This document shows positions 1-5,356 of a DNA stretch of 5,356 nucleotides, in pieces. Positions within the stretch are counted from its first letter, which is position 1; each line of letters begins with the position of its first letter. Source of the DNA: Bacteroidales bacterium (lineage in GTDB: Bacteria; Bacteroidota; Bacteroidia; Bacteroidales; WCHB1-69). The notes below the pieces were generated by a model that did no database searches, was not told where the DNA came from, and saw only the letters and a list, made by a program, of their open reading frames with translations. The stretch covers positions 1-5,356 of the forward strand of contig JAEERB010000156.1 of the NCBI GenBank assembly GCA_016285615.1, given 5' to 3'. Made by a program: the position numbers and the translations under genes.

Positions 1-1
1 C

Positions 2-163
2 AACGACACCATCACCGCGCAGCAGTTTGCAAACCGTATGATTTTACGTAAAGCTATGCTGAACCACGGTTTCAAGCCTTACGAGTGCGAGTGGTGGCAT
101 TTCACCCTCAAAAACGAGCCTTACCCCAACACCTATTTCACCTTCCCGGTGGAGAAGCTGTAA
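2..163 (+). CDS. D-alanyl-D-alanine dipeptidase (VanX/DdpX type, peptidase M15D), C-terminal 53 residues, 5' part outside window
   Basis: The reading frame is open from base 2 to the TAA at 161-163 and gives 53 residues ending FPVEKL. The fragment holds the family's C-terminal signature: an N-R-x3-L-x2-A-M-x3-G-F stretch (residues 11-24 of the fragment), then E-W-W-H-F (bases 89-103), then a P-Y-P-x-T-Y-F-x-F-P-V ending. In VanX-type enzymes the Glu and His of EWWHF are the catalytic base and a zinc ligand, and both are present here. The family hydrolyses the D-Ala-D-Ala dipeptide; chromosomal Gram-negative members act in the periplasm or at the envelope in peptidoglycan dipeptide turnover. 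A signal peptide cannot be judged because the N-terminus lies outside the window. The gene converges on the restriction enzyme gene, 77 bases away. This enzyme alone is not evidence of glycopeptide resistance. Family assignment is firm; substrate is inferred. Confidence 0.88.
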   Translation, partial: NDTITAQQFANRMILRKAMLNHGFKPYECEWWHFTLKNEPYPNTYFTFPVEKL

Positions 164-175
164 AATGGGTAATTA

Positions 176-211
176 AGGGCAATAATTTTGTCCCTATTCA
201 ATATTTGAAGG
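176..211. terminator. weak candidate bidirectional terminator hairpins in the convergent spacer
   Basis: Two imperfect adjacent inverted repeats lie between the two convergent stop codons. The first, 176-195, pairs AGGGCAA with TTGtCCCT (one bulged T at 191) around a 5-base loop. The second, 193-211, pairs TTCAA (197-201) with TTGAA (205-209) around TAT, with a CC/GG extension past a 2-base bulge. They overlap by a few bases and are not followed by a convincing T-run on either strand, so this is only a positional guess at termination. The rest of the 77-base spacer (164-240) shows nothing recognisable. Confidence 0.25.
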
Positions 212-240
212 CTGTCAAACAGTAATAGACGTTTGTTCAA

Positions 241-3225
241 TTATTCTTTTCCGTCTATCTCTTTCATCAACCTGTCGGTTTCGAGCAAGATTGTTATTAT
301 CTTCCGGTAGTGTGCAATGTCGTCGAAAGTTAGCTCGCGACCTTTGCGGTCTTTGAGCCACTTTTGGGCGGGCTGGTAGCCGCCGATGTAGAAGTTCCAT
401 GCTGTTTCGGGAACATCTTCAAAGCATTGCTCCTTGTTTATCCACACACTGCCGCCTTTGTATTCGGGTTTCTCCACCACGTTGCTGCCGGCTGTGTTGA
501 ACTGGGCGTATTTTGTGGCGGGCACCTCCTCCATCAGATGGATTTTGCGCAGTTGGTTGCCGAGGGCTGACAAACGATGGTATTCTTCTGCAGAAGTTGG
601 ATATGGAATTCTTGGGAAATCGATTTTTAAGAACTCTTTATATTTGGTGCGATAGGCTGGCGAGTGGAGTACAGCGTAGATATAGTCAAAGAGCTCTTCA
701 GGTGAAGTCTCTTCACCCACTGCAACGTTGATCTTGCCCCAGATTTCCTTGTCAAGATTCGGCACGCGGTTTTTTCCGTCTTTGCTGTAAAGGTAGAGAG
801 GGAAGACATTAGCATTGTCTTTTGAAGAAAGAATGGTTTTGTCAGTTATTCGATTTACAACATAAACACATAAACCATCATCTTTACTGTTTATTCGAAT
901 CAGTACTAATCCAATATTATCTTTGGTTAATAATTCCATGAAAGGCCATCTTGCTCTCGCTAATCGTTTTATGTCATAATACACAAACCTTGAATCAAAA
1001 GGACGATATGCTATGTCTCGAATGCATTCGCTTTTTCCCAAATCCACCAAATCATTATGACAATAACCAATCAAGTTTTTATCATCTCCCGTCGTAACCC
1101 CCATAGAGTTTGTTTTCATTAAATCAGACACAAGAAATCCTCGGTTGTATTCGTCAAGCAAATCATTGTTTTGGGGAATAAACAGATAGTGAGGTGCAGA
1201 AGGATTGATTTTTTTGTAACCAGCATCTTTAAAACTGTGTTGTGACAACCAGTCATATTTCATCTGCCGAACACCCATTAAGTCACAATAATACACCTCA
1301 GATAATCCATCTATTGGCTTTTCTCCTGTTTTTACACAAATATTGATAGAAGTACCAACCATAATATCGAAAACATTCTCATCAGGAGAACCGTCTGCAC
1401 AGACTTCATGTTTCATACTATTGCCATGAAGATTGAGGATGTAAATCTTATCAAAACTTTTCATCAAACTCCATCGCATACCACGGAAAGTAGGATTGTC
1501 AATAAAACCATTGTTATTGATGAATGCGACAATTCCTGTTTTATTTCTATCAATATAGTTTTGCGCTAAACGCAAAAATTTGCAATAATCATCGTTAATC
1601 CATTTTGAATTACGTTCTTGCAAGGCCATGATCCCCCCAGGCTCTTTTTTATAAGATTTCATCAACTCAGTTATCCATTCGCCTTTATTGCTACTTTCTC
1701 CGCTATACGGTGGGTTGCCAATCATCACCATCATGGGGCAGTCGCGTTTTATCACACTGGCCTCGTTGCTTTCGGCGCTTATAGCGTGCGAAAACAATGT
1801 TCCAGTATCGGAGCTAAACTCCTCAAGACTATTGGTTAGGTAAACGTGCAGTCGCTTGTCGCTTTGCTGTGTATAGCCCGTTTCGCGCAGCACCATACCG
1901 AGTTTGAGGTGGGCTATGGTGTAAGAAGCCATCATCAGCTCAAATCCGTTCAAGCGGGGCAACAGATGCTGTTCTACATAACTGTTCCATGCACCCCATT
2001 GTCCTTCCATATTGGCGTGGATTTGTCGTATGGCTGTGGCAAGAAAAGTGCCTGTGCCCGTGGCGGGGTCGAGAATCTGCACACGGTGCATACGTTTCTT
2101 TATGGTTTTGGAATCGCCTTTTTTGCCTGTATATTGGTCGTTCACCACTTCATGGTCAATCATCGAGTTGTCGGCAAGTCCCATTGGCAGGTTGAAGTCG
2201 CGTTTCAAAATATCGTCAACGGCGCGCACGATGAAATCCACCACTGGCTGTGGGGTGTAGTAAACGCCGCGCTGGGCCTTGGTTTGGGGGTCGTACTGGC
2301 TGAGGAAGTCCTCGTAGAAATGCATCATCGGGTCAGTGCGTCCCGACGAGCCGCCGAAGTTGCGCATCACTTTCGACATGTCGGTAACTCGGAAGGCTTC
2401 CACAAGGTCATCCAAAATCCACTCGATACGGCTGTCCACATTAAACCCTGCAATGTCGTTGAAAATCCTGCGCAGGAAAGGGTTGCTTTTGGGAATAAGC
2501 GAGTTGGCCTCCATGCGTGAGAAATCTTCAGGGGTGTTGTCGTTCAGTCGTGCCGAAAACAATCCGTAGGCGATAGTTTGTGCGTAAATGTCGGCAAATG
2601 TTTTGTTGTTGAGGTCGTGGATGAGTAAGTTTTTGAACGTATTCATCTGCTGCGTCAGTTCTGTGGTGCCGTCGGTGTCGTTTTCCAACGCTTTTTCTAT
2701 AACGTTGGCAAGCAGACGTGCTTTGCAGGCCATTACTTTTGCCAGACGAGCAGGCGAGGTTATGCGTTGTGGAAGGGCATTTGCCAAACGGTTGACGAGT
2801 TCGAGGAACTTGTTTTCGGATTCTTCCAGCAAAACGATTTTGTCGCCTCTTATGTCGGCCAGACGTACAGCATCGACATATTCGCCGTTTTCGTACAGAT
2901 GGAAATCGAGGTAATCGGTAAAAATAATGTGGTCGAGCGAGTTTTTGTATCGGTCGAACTGCTCCTTGTGTTCCTTGCGTCCGTCAAGGTCGCCATCCTG
3001 CAAGTCCTTGGCTTCGACAAATGCCATAGGAGTGTCGCCTTTCAGTATTATGAAGTCGGGAGCGCCGCAGTCGATACGTGCAGGCTCGTTGACAACAGTA
3101 TAGGATTTTGGCAACAAAGTCTCTATCAAGTTCTGTAACGCGGGGCGGTATGCGTGTTCGCGAGCAACTCCCGTGGCAAAACTTTTGTTTATCTCTGTGA
3201 TATATGTTTTAAGCGCTTCGTGCAT
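241..3225 (-). CDS. single-chain restriction-modification enzyme, type IIG / type ISP-like (PD-(D/E)xK nuclease + N6-adenine methyltransferase + target recognition), no helicase
   Basis: A 994-residue protein that probably both methylates adenine in its target site and cuts unmodified DNA. The N-terminal nuclease has D57 in a P-D-F-I-I strand, E71-A-K73, and a QxxxY element (Q89, Y93) as in type I and ISP nucleases. Residues about 150-310 look like an alpha-helical coupler. The methyltransferase starts with G320-VYYTP, followed by motif I D386-PATGTGTFL and motif IV N504-PPYSG, the catalytic motif of gamma-class N6-adenine methyltransferases. Further on come F579-RGMR, L599-HGN and Y740-RPFDSRFVYYD, typical of the ISP C-terminal region that contributes target recognition. 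Helicase motifs are absent, and the length is well short of the roughly 1600-residue ISP enzymes with a translocase, so type IIG-like is the better label. All catalytic residues are present and the frame is intact. The ATG start gives a family-typical N-terminus (TGVAREHAYRPAL), but no Shine-Dalgarno is visible. It starts 29 bases after rhuM and is probably cotranscribed with it. GC drops sharply in the middle (about 790-1690). The recognition site is unknown. Confidence 0.9.
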   Translation of the reverse strand: MHEALKTYITEINKSFATGVAREHAYRPALQNLIETLLPKSYTVVNEPARIDCGAPDFIILKGDTPMAFVEAKDLQDGDLDGRKEHKEQFDRYKNSLDHIIFTDYLDFHLYENGEYVDAVRLADIRGDKIVLLEESENKFLELVNRLANALPQRITSPARLAKVMACKARLLANVIEKALENDTDGTTELTQQMNTFKNLLIHDLNNKTFADIYAQTIAYGLFSARLNDNTPEDFSRMEANSLIPKSNPFLRRIFNDIAGFNVDSRIEWILDDLVEAFRVTDMSKVMRNFGGSSGRTDPMMHFYEDFLSQYDPQTKAQRGVYYTPQPVVDFIVRAVDDILKRDFNLPMGLADNSMIDHEVVNDQYTGKKGDSKTIKKRMHRVQILDPATGTGTFLATAIRQIHANMEGQWGAWNSYVEQHLLPRLNGFELMMASYTIAHLKLGMVLRETGYTQQSDKRLHVYLTNSLEEFSSDTGTLFSHAISAESNEASVIKRDCPMMVMIGNPPYSGESSNKGEWITELMKSYKKEPGGIMALQERNSKWINDDYCKFLRLAQNYIDRNKTGIVAFINNNGFIDNPTFRGMRWSLMKSFDKIYILNLHGNSMKHEVCADGSPDENVFDIMVGTSINICVKTGEKPIDGLSEVYYCDLMGVRQMKYDWLSQHSFKDAGYKKINPSAPHYLFIPQNNDLLDEYNRGFLVSDLMKTNSMGVTTGDDKNLIGYCHNDLVDLGKSECIRDIAYRPFDSRFVYYDIKRLARARWPFMELLTKDNIGLVLIRINSKDDGLCVYVVNRITDKTILSSKDNANVFPLYLYSKDGKNRVPNLDKEIWGKINVAVGEETSPEELFDYIYAVLHSPAYRTKYKEFLKIDFPRIPYPTSAEEYHRLSALGNQLRKIHLMEEVPATKYAQFNTAGSNVVEKPEYKGGSVWINKEQCFEDVPETAWNFYIGGYQPAQKWLKDRKGRELTFDDIAHYRKIITILLETDRLMKEIDGKE
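790..1690 (-). other. AT-rich insert-like segment within the restriction-modification gene (specificity region)
   Basis: Hand counts of 60-base lines give 28% GC (841-900), 37% (901-960), 25% (1501-1560) and 32% (1561-1620). Outside the segment they give 50% (721-780), 53% (301-360), 50% (1681-1740) and 57% (2281-2340). The segment encodes about residues 511-811, from just after the NPPY motif through the first part of the target-recognition region. The reading frame continues across both edges, so it is a compositional domain boundary and not an insertion that breaks the gene. Edges are approximate, to a few tens of bases. Confidence 0.6.
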
Positions 3226-3254
3226 AATGAGGGTTTTATCTAAGTGAGGGGCGT

Positions 3255-4271
3255 TTATTGTTTTTTACCTTTTTTGTTTTTCTTCACAAATTCGGCCGTG
3301 GCTTTCAGGGTTTCCAAATAGGCTTCCTCAACGGGCGAAAGAGTATTGTTCTGATATTTGCGATACTCGGCAGTAGCTTTTTCCATAGCTTTTGCATGGC
3401 TAACAGAGCCAGAGCCCTCAAGCAAAGGTCTGTTGCCTGATGTAAGTACCGAATCCAATTGGCGGATATAGTCGCTCATGTACATGGGTTTGTGCTCAAG
3501 CGCATTGATTTCTGCTATGTCGAAATAACCGGAAACAAGGTTGTTCAAGATCTTCAACTCGTTCTCATTCAAATAGTTCTTGGCAATGCCTATGTCTTTC
3601 AAAGCAGGCAGTTCTCCCGAAAACGTGGTAAGTCCCATAAAAGGCTTGTCGGCATCGGCACGCTCGTAGATGACTTCAGCGGCGGTATGACCATGGGCGG
3701 CATAGTGCAGCTTATTCTGCACCATCTTGAAAAACAGAATGGATTCATCGCTTTTGGGGTTGTAGTCCACGCTGGTGGCATATAGGTCAAGCACCTGACG
3801 ATACAGCACCTTTTCAGAAGAACGGATATCGCGGATACGGTCGAGCAACTCTTTCCAGTAATTGCCACCGCCGTTGCCTTTTAGCCGCTCATCATCCATG
3901 GTAAAGCCCTTGACCATGTATTCCTTCAACCGTTGCGTGGCCCAAATGCGGAAACGCGTGGCAATAGCCGATTTTATACGATAGCCAAGCGATATGATCA
4001 TGTCAAGATTATAGTATGTAACCTCGTATTTTTTTCCATCATCGGCAGTTGTTCGGAATTTCCGAACAACTGAATTTTCATCCAATTCACCTTCAGCAAA
4101 AATATGCTTTATATGCTCGCTTATATTGGATTTACTGGATTGATACAGAAGAACTAACTGTTGCTGGTTCAGCCAAACAGTTTCGTTGTCCAATTTTACA
4201 TTGATCTTTGTCAAACCGTCCTCGGTCTGGTAGATGATGATGTTGCCGGTATTTTCTTTTTTATTGTCCAT
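3255..4271 (-). CDS. rhuM: RhuM-family (virulence protein RhuM) putative DNA-binding protein
   Basis: A full-length 338-residue member of the RhuM family, named after a gene on Salmonella pathogenicity island 3 whose biochemical role is not established. The N-terminal part resembles phage antirepressor-type DNA-binding domains: V-W-L-N-Q-Q-Q-L-x-L-L-Y (32-43), I50-SEHIKHIF, E61-GELDENSVVRKF-type segment, Y87-NLDMIISLGYRI and F107-RIWATQRLKEY. The central and C-terminal part has the family hallmark from Q185-NKLHYAAHGHTAAEVIYERADADK to M212-GLTTF, and the tail is lysine-rich (KKNKKGKKQ). No signal peptide or membrane segment is seen, so a cytoplasmic protein is expected. The ATG at 4271 is 10 bases past the glycosyltransferase stop and is preceded by an A-rich leader. 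It is followed 29 bases later by the restriction-modification gene. RhuM genes are often found beside restriction-modification loci, so a regulatory or toxin-like accessory role is conceivable, but that is inference. The 5' third is AT-rich and contains a perfect 27-bp palindrome (4046-4072). Confidence 0.88.
   Translation of the reverse strand: MDNKKENTGNIIIYQTEDGLTKINVKLDNETVWLNQQQLVLLYQSSKSNISEHIKHIFAEGELDENSVVRKFRTTADDGKKYEVTYYNLDMIISLGYRIKSAIATRFRIWATQRLKEYMVKGFTMDDERLKGNGGGNYWKELLDRIRDIRSSEKVLYRQVLDLYATSVDYNPKSDESILFFKMVQNKLHYAAHGHTAAEVIYERADADKPFMGLTTFSGELPALKDIGIAKNYLNENELKILNNLVSGYFDIAEINALEHKPMYMSDYIRQLDSVLTSGNRPLLEGSGSVSHAKAMEKATAEYRKYQNNTLSPVEEAYLETLKATAEFVKKNKKGKKQ
4046..4072. 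repeat. perfect 27-bp palindrome (13-bp arms, 1-base centre) inside rhuM
   Basis: The left arm at 4046-4058 reads CAGTTGTTCGGAA, the centre is T4059, and 4060-4072 is the exact reverse complement of the left arm. Pairing stops at both ends (G4045 opposite A4073). It encodes rhuM residues 67-76 (S-V-V-R-K-F-R-T-T-A), with the centre on the third base of the Lys71 codon. As mRNA it could fold into a 12-bp stem with a 3-base loop. Candidate roles are an operator for RhuM itself, a site for another DNA-binding protein, or an RNA hairpin that affects translation. The symmetry is certain; a function is not shown. Confidence 0.9.
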
Positions 4272-4281
4272 TATTTGTTCT

Positions 4282-5313
4282 TTATCGATTTTCCCCGCTA
4301 AACTTCCCCTCTTTGTACATCGAAAAACGGGACTTTTTCAGCAGGTAGTTGGCCACAACTATGCTTCCGCGGTAAATCTCACCCACCTTGCGGTGGTCCA
4401 TCTTGCGGCGTTTACGGGTTAGGCTGGGCACCATGCGGTAAAAGGCAAAATGCGCCCTTACCACAGCCCAGAATTCTTTGGGTTTGCCCTCGGTGAGGAA
4501 ACGCAATGCTGCCACGTAGTCGAGCACAATGCGTGTGGGGAACACGTAGGCAAGGCTGTGCCGGCGCAGGTTTTTGTATAGCAAGGCAAAATTGTTGCGG
4601 AAGTTGAGAAATGTCTTGAACGGAGAACTAGGTGGCAAGGTGCCGCCGCCCACGTGGTAAATCTTCGAGGCGGGACAGTACATAACTTTGTAGCCGCTGT
4701 TTTTGGCGCGCCAGCAGAAGTCTATCTCCTCCATGTGAGCGAAGAAATCGCCGTCGAAGCCGCCAAGTTTGTGGAACAGAGGCGCTTTGACGAACATAGC
4801 TGCTCCCGTGGCCCAGAACACCTCGCGCACGTCGTCGTACTGACCTTCGTCTTTTTCCAAAGTGCTGAACACCCTTCCGCGACAGAAAGGGTAACCGAAA
4901 CGGTCGATGAAACCGCCGGCGCCGCCCGCATATTCGAAATTCTCGCGGTTGATGTGCGAAAGCAGCTTGGGCTGGCAGATGGCGATGTTCTCGTCGCTCT
5001 CCATCAGCTCCACCCCCGGCTCAATCCAGTTGGGGGTTACCTCTACGTCGGAGTTGAGTATGACGTAGTAGTCGGCCTCCACGTGGGCGAGGGCTTTGTT
5101 GTACCCTTCGGCGAAACCGTAGTTTTTGTCGTTTATAACAAGCTGGATTTGAGGATAGTTGGTGCGGAGGAAATCCAGCGAATCGTCGGTGGAACCGTTG
5201 TCGGCGACCACTATCTGTGCCGTGGCGCTGTGCTCCACCACCGAGGGCAGGAACTGCTCCAGCATCTTGCGTCCGTTCCAGTTTAGTATTACTATGGCAA
5301 TTCGTTTGTTCAT
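4282..5313 (-). CDS. family 2 glycosyltransferase (GT-A fold, rhamnosyltransferase/WbbL-like)
   Basis: A 343-residue inverting glycosyltransferase that probably adds a sugar from a nucleotide-sugar donor to a cell-surface glycan. It has the GT2 start I5-AIVILNWNG, the nucleotide-binding V35-VADNGSTDDS, the metal-binding DxD equivalent N87-SDVEV (D89), the W167-ATGAAMFVK strand, F186-DGDFFAHMEEIDFCWR with the catalytic acidic residues near E195/E196/D198, and H220-VGGGT. After the catalytic domain come N240-NFALLYKNL and a hydrophobic stretch at about 254-273 that may associate with the membrane; there is no signal peptide. The frame is also open upstream, but the ATG at 5313 gives the classic GT2 N-terminus and overlaps the preceding stop as ATGA, so it is preferred. 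The GC content is high (58% at 4861-4920), unlike the rhuM 5' end and the restriction gene's middle. The exact donor and acceptor cannot be read from sequence. Confidence 0.92.
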   Translation of the reverse strand: MNKRIAIVILNWNGRKMLEQFLPSVVEHSATAQIVVADNGSTDDSLDFLRTNYPQIQLVINDKNYGFAEGYNKALAHVEADYYVILNSDVEVTPNWIEPGVELMESDENIAICQPKLLSHINRENFEYAGGAGGFIDRFGYPFCRGRVFSTLEKDEGQYDDVREVFWATGAAMFVKAPLFHKLGGFDGDFFAHMEEIDFCWRAKNSGYKVMYCPASKIYHVGGGTLPPSSPFKTFLNFRNNFALLYKNLRRHSLAYVFPTRIVLDYVAALRFLTEGKPKEFWAVVRAHFAFYRMVPSLTRKRRKMDHRKVGEIYRGSIVVANYLLKKSRFSMYKEGKFSGENR

Positions 5314-5356
5314 TGTTCTTTTTCTGAGGGTCTTTTGTGTTTCCAGCGGCGGTGCG
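5310..5356 (-). CDS. C-terminal tail of a probable LpxL/HtrB-type (lysophospholipid) acyltransferase, remainder outside window
   Basis: In the - frame beginning at 5354, the last 14 codons read HRRWKHKRPSEKEQ and stop at TGA (5312-5310). The H-R-R-[FW]-K-x-[RK]-x-P pattern is the usual C-terminal end of lipid A secondary acyltransferases of the LpxL/LpxM family, which are inner-membrane enzymes that transfer acyl chains onto lipid A precursors. The stop overlaps the glycosyltransferase start as ATGA, a typical translational-coupling arrangement. The call rests on this short tail plus the envelope-type neighbour, so it is moderate. The alternative is that this is only untranslated leader. Confidence 0.6.
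   Translation of the reverse strand, partial: HRRWKHKRPSEKEQ

Noticed and set aside
25..52. two 10-bp palindromes close together (GTTTGCAAAC at 25-34 and TTTACGTAAA at 43-52) in the dipeptidase fragment
   Set aside because: About five perfect 10-bp palindromes are expected by chance in this window, and both encode conserved-type residues; closeness alone is weak.
2..163. vancomycin-resistance (vanX) gene cluster
   Set aside because: Only the dipeptidase family signature is present, with no vanH, vanA-type ligase or vanRS beside it; chromosomal dipeptidases of this family are common and do not by themselves confer resistance.
215..400. 61-codon - strand frame overlapping the 3' end of the restriction-modification gene
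   Set aside because: It is out of frame within a real gene, basic and low in complexity, with no conserved features.
701..717. inverted repeat with 7-bp arms GGTGAAG/CTTCACC and a 3-base loop near the 3' end of the restriction-modification gene
   Set aside because: A few 7-bp arms with short loops are expected by chance in 5.4 kb; it lies inside the coding region with no T-run.
1559..1577. inverted repeat TTTTGCG/CGCAAAA with a 5-base loop
   Set aside because: Chance-level arm length within AT-rich coding sequence; no context suggests function.
1633..1638. C6 run (G6 in the coding strand) in the restriction-modification gene as a phase-variation tract
   Set aside because: Six bases is too short to support frequent slippage, and it encodes an ordinary P-G-G-I stretch in frame.
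1846..2520. 224-codon open frame on the + strand, opposite the restriction-modification gene
   Set aside because: It is fully antisense to the conserved methyltransferase region, has no recognisable domain and is rich in His/Val/Gly as expected from a complementary reading of a real gene.
3228..3250. TGAGGG direct repeat (3228-3233 and 3245-3250) in the rhuM/restriction gene spacer as an operator
   Set aside because: Only a hexamer repeated once; too short to separate from chance without related loci.
4654..5286. 210-codon open frame on the + strand, opposite the glycosyltransferase
   Set aside because: It lies antisense to the conserved GT2 catalytic domain, and its composition fits a shadow frame in GC-richer DNA; no family features seen.

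Overview
The window looks like chromosomal DNA of a Bacteroidetes bacterium, most likely of the order Bacteroidales. This is inferred from protein style (RhuM, type ISP-like enzyme, and an LpxL-type tail followed by a family 2 glycosyltransferase), from A-rich leaders without clear Shine-Dalgarno sites, and from moderate GC content. Genus cannot be fixed from this much sequence.

Layout. Bases 2-163 (+) are the last 53 codons of a D-Ala-D-Ala dipeptidase (VanX/DdpX-type M15D peptidase). A 77-base convergent spacer (164-240) holds only weak hairpins. The rest of the window is a compact leftward (- strand) gene train. In order of transcription it is: the last codons of a probable LpxL/HtrB-type acyltransferase (5356-5310); a family 2 glycosyltransferase (5313-4282), overlapping it by ATGA; a RhuM-family protein (4271-3255), starting 10 bases after the glycosyltransferase stop; and a 994-residue single-chain restriction-modification enzyme (3225-241), starting 29 bases after rhuM. 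No terminator or recognisable Bacteroidetes-type promoter was seen between these genes.

How the genes relate. The first two leftward genes are envelope functions: lipid A or phospholipid acylation and sugar transfer. The next two look like an accessory defence cassette attached to the end of the envelope operon. The restriction enzyme carries an N-terminal PD-(D/E)xK nuclease (D57, E71, K73, with Q89 and Y93), a helical coupler, a gamma-type N6-adenine methyltransferase (motif I D386-PATGTGTF, motif IV N504-PPY) and a C-terminal type ISP-like target-recognition region. There is no helicase segment. RhuM has a DNA-binding-like N-terminus and is often found beside restriction-modification genes, but its role is not established.

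Main observations. (1) A perfect 27-bp palindrome (13-bp arms, 1-base centre) lies inside the rhuM coding region at 4046-4072, far beyond chance expectation, and is a candidate operator, RNA hairpin or protein-binding site. (2) The restriction enzyme gene is a base-composition mosaic. Bases of about 790-1690, which encode the part after motif IV and most of the likely target-recognition region, are about 25-37% GC in counted samples, against about 50-57% on either side; this suggests exchange of the specificity module. (3) The RhuM plus single-chain enzyme pair is a plausible two-gene defence unit whose functional link has not been worked out.
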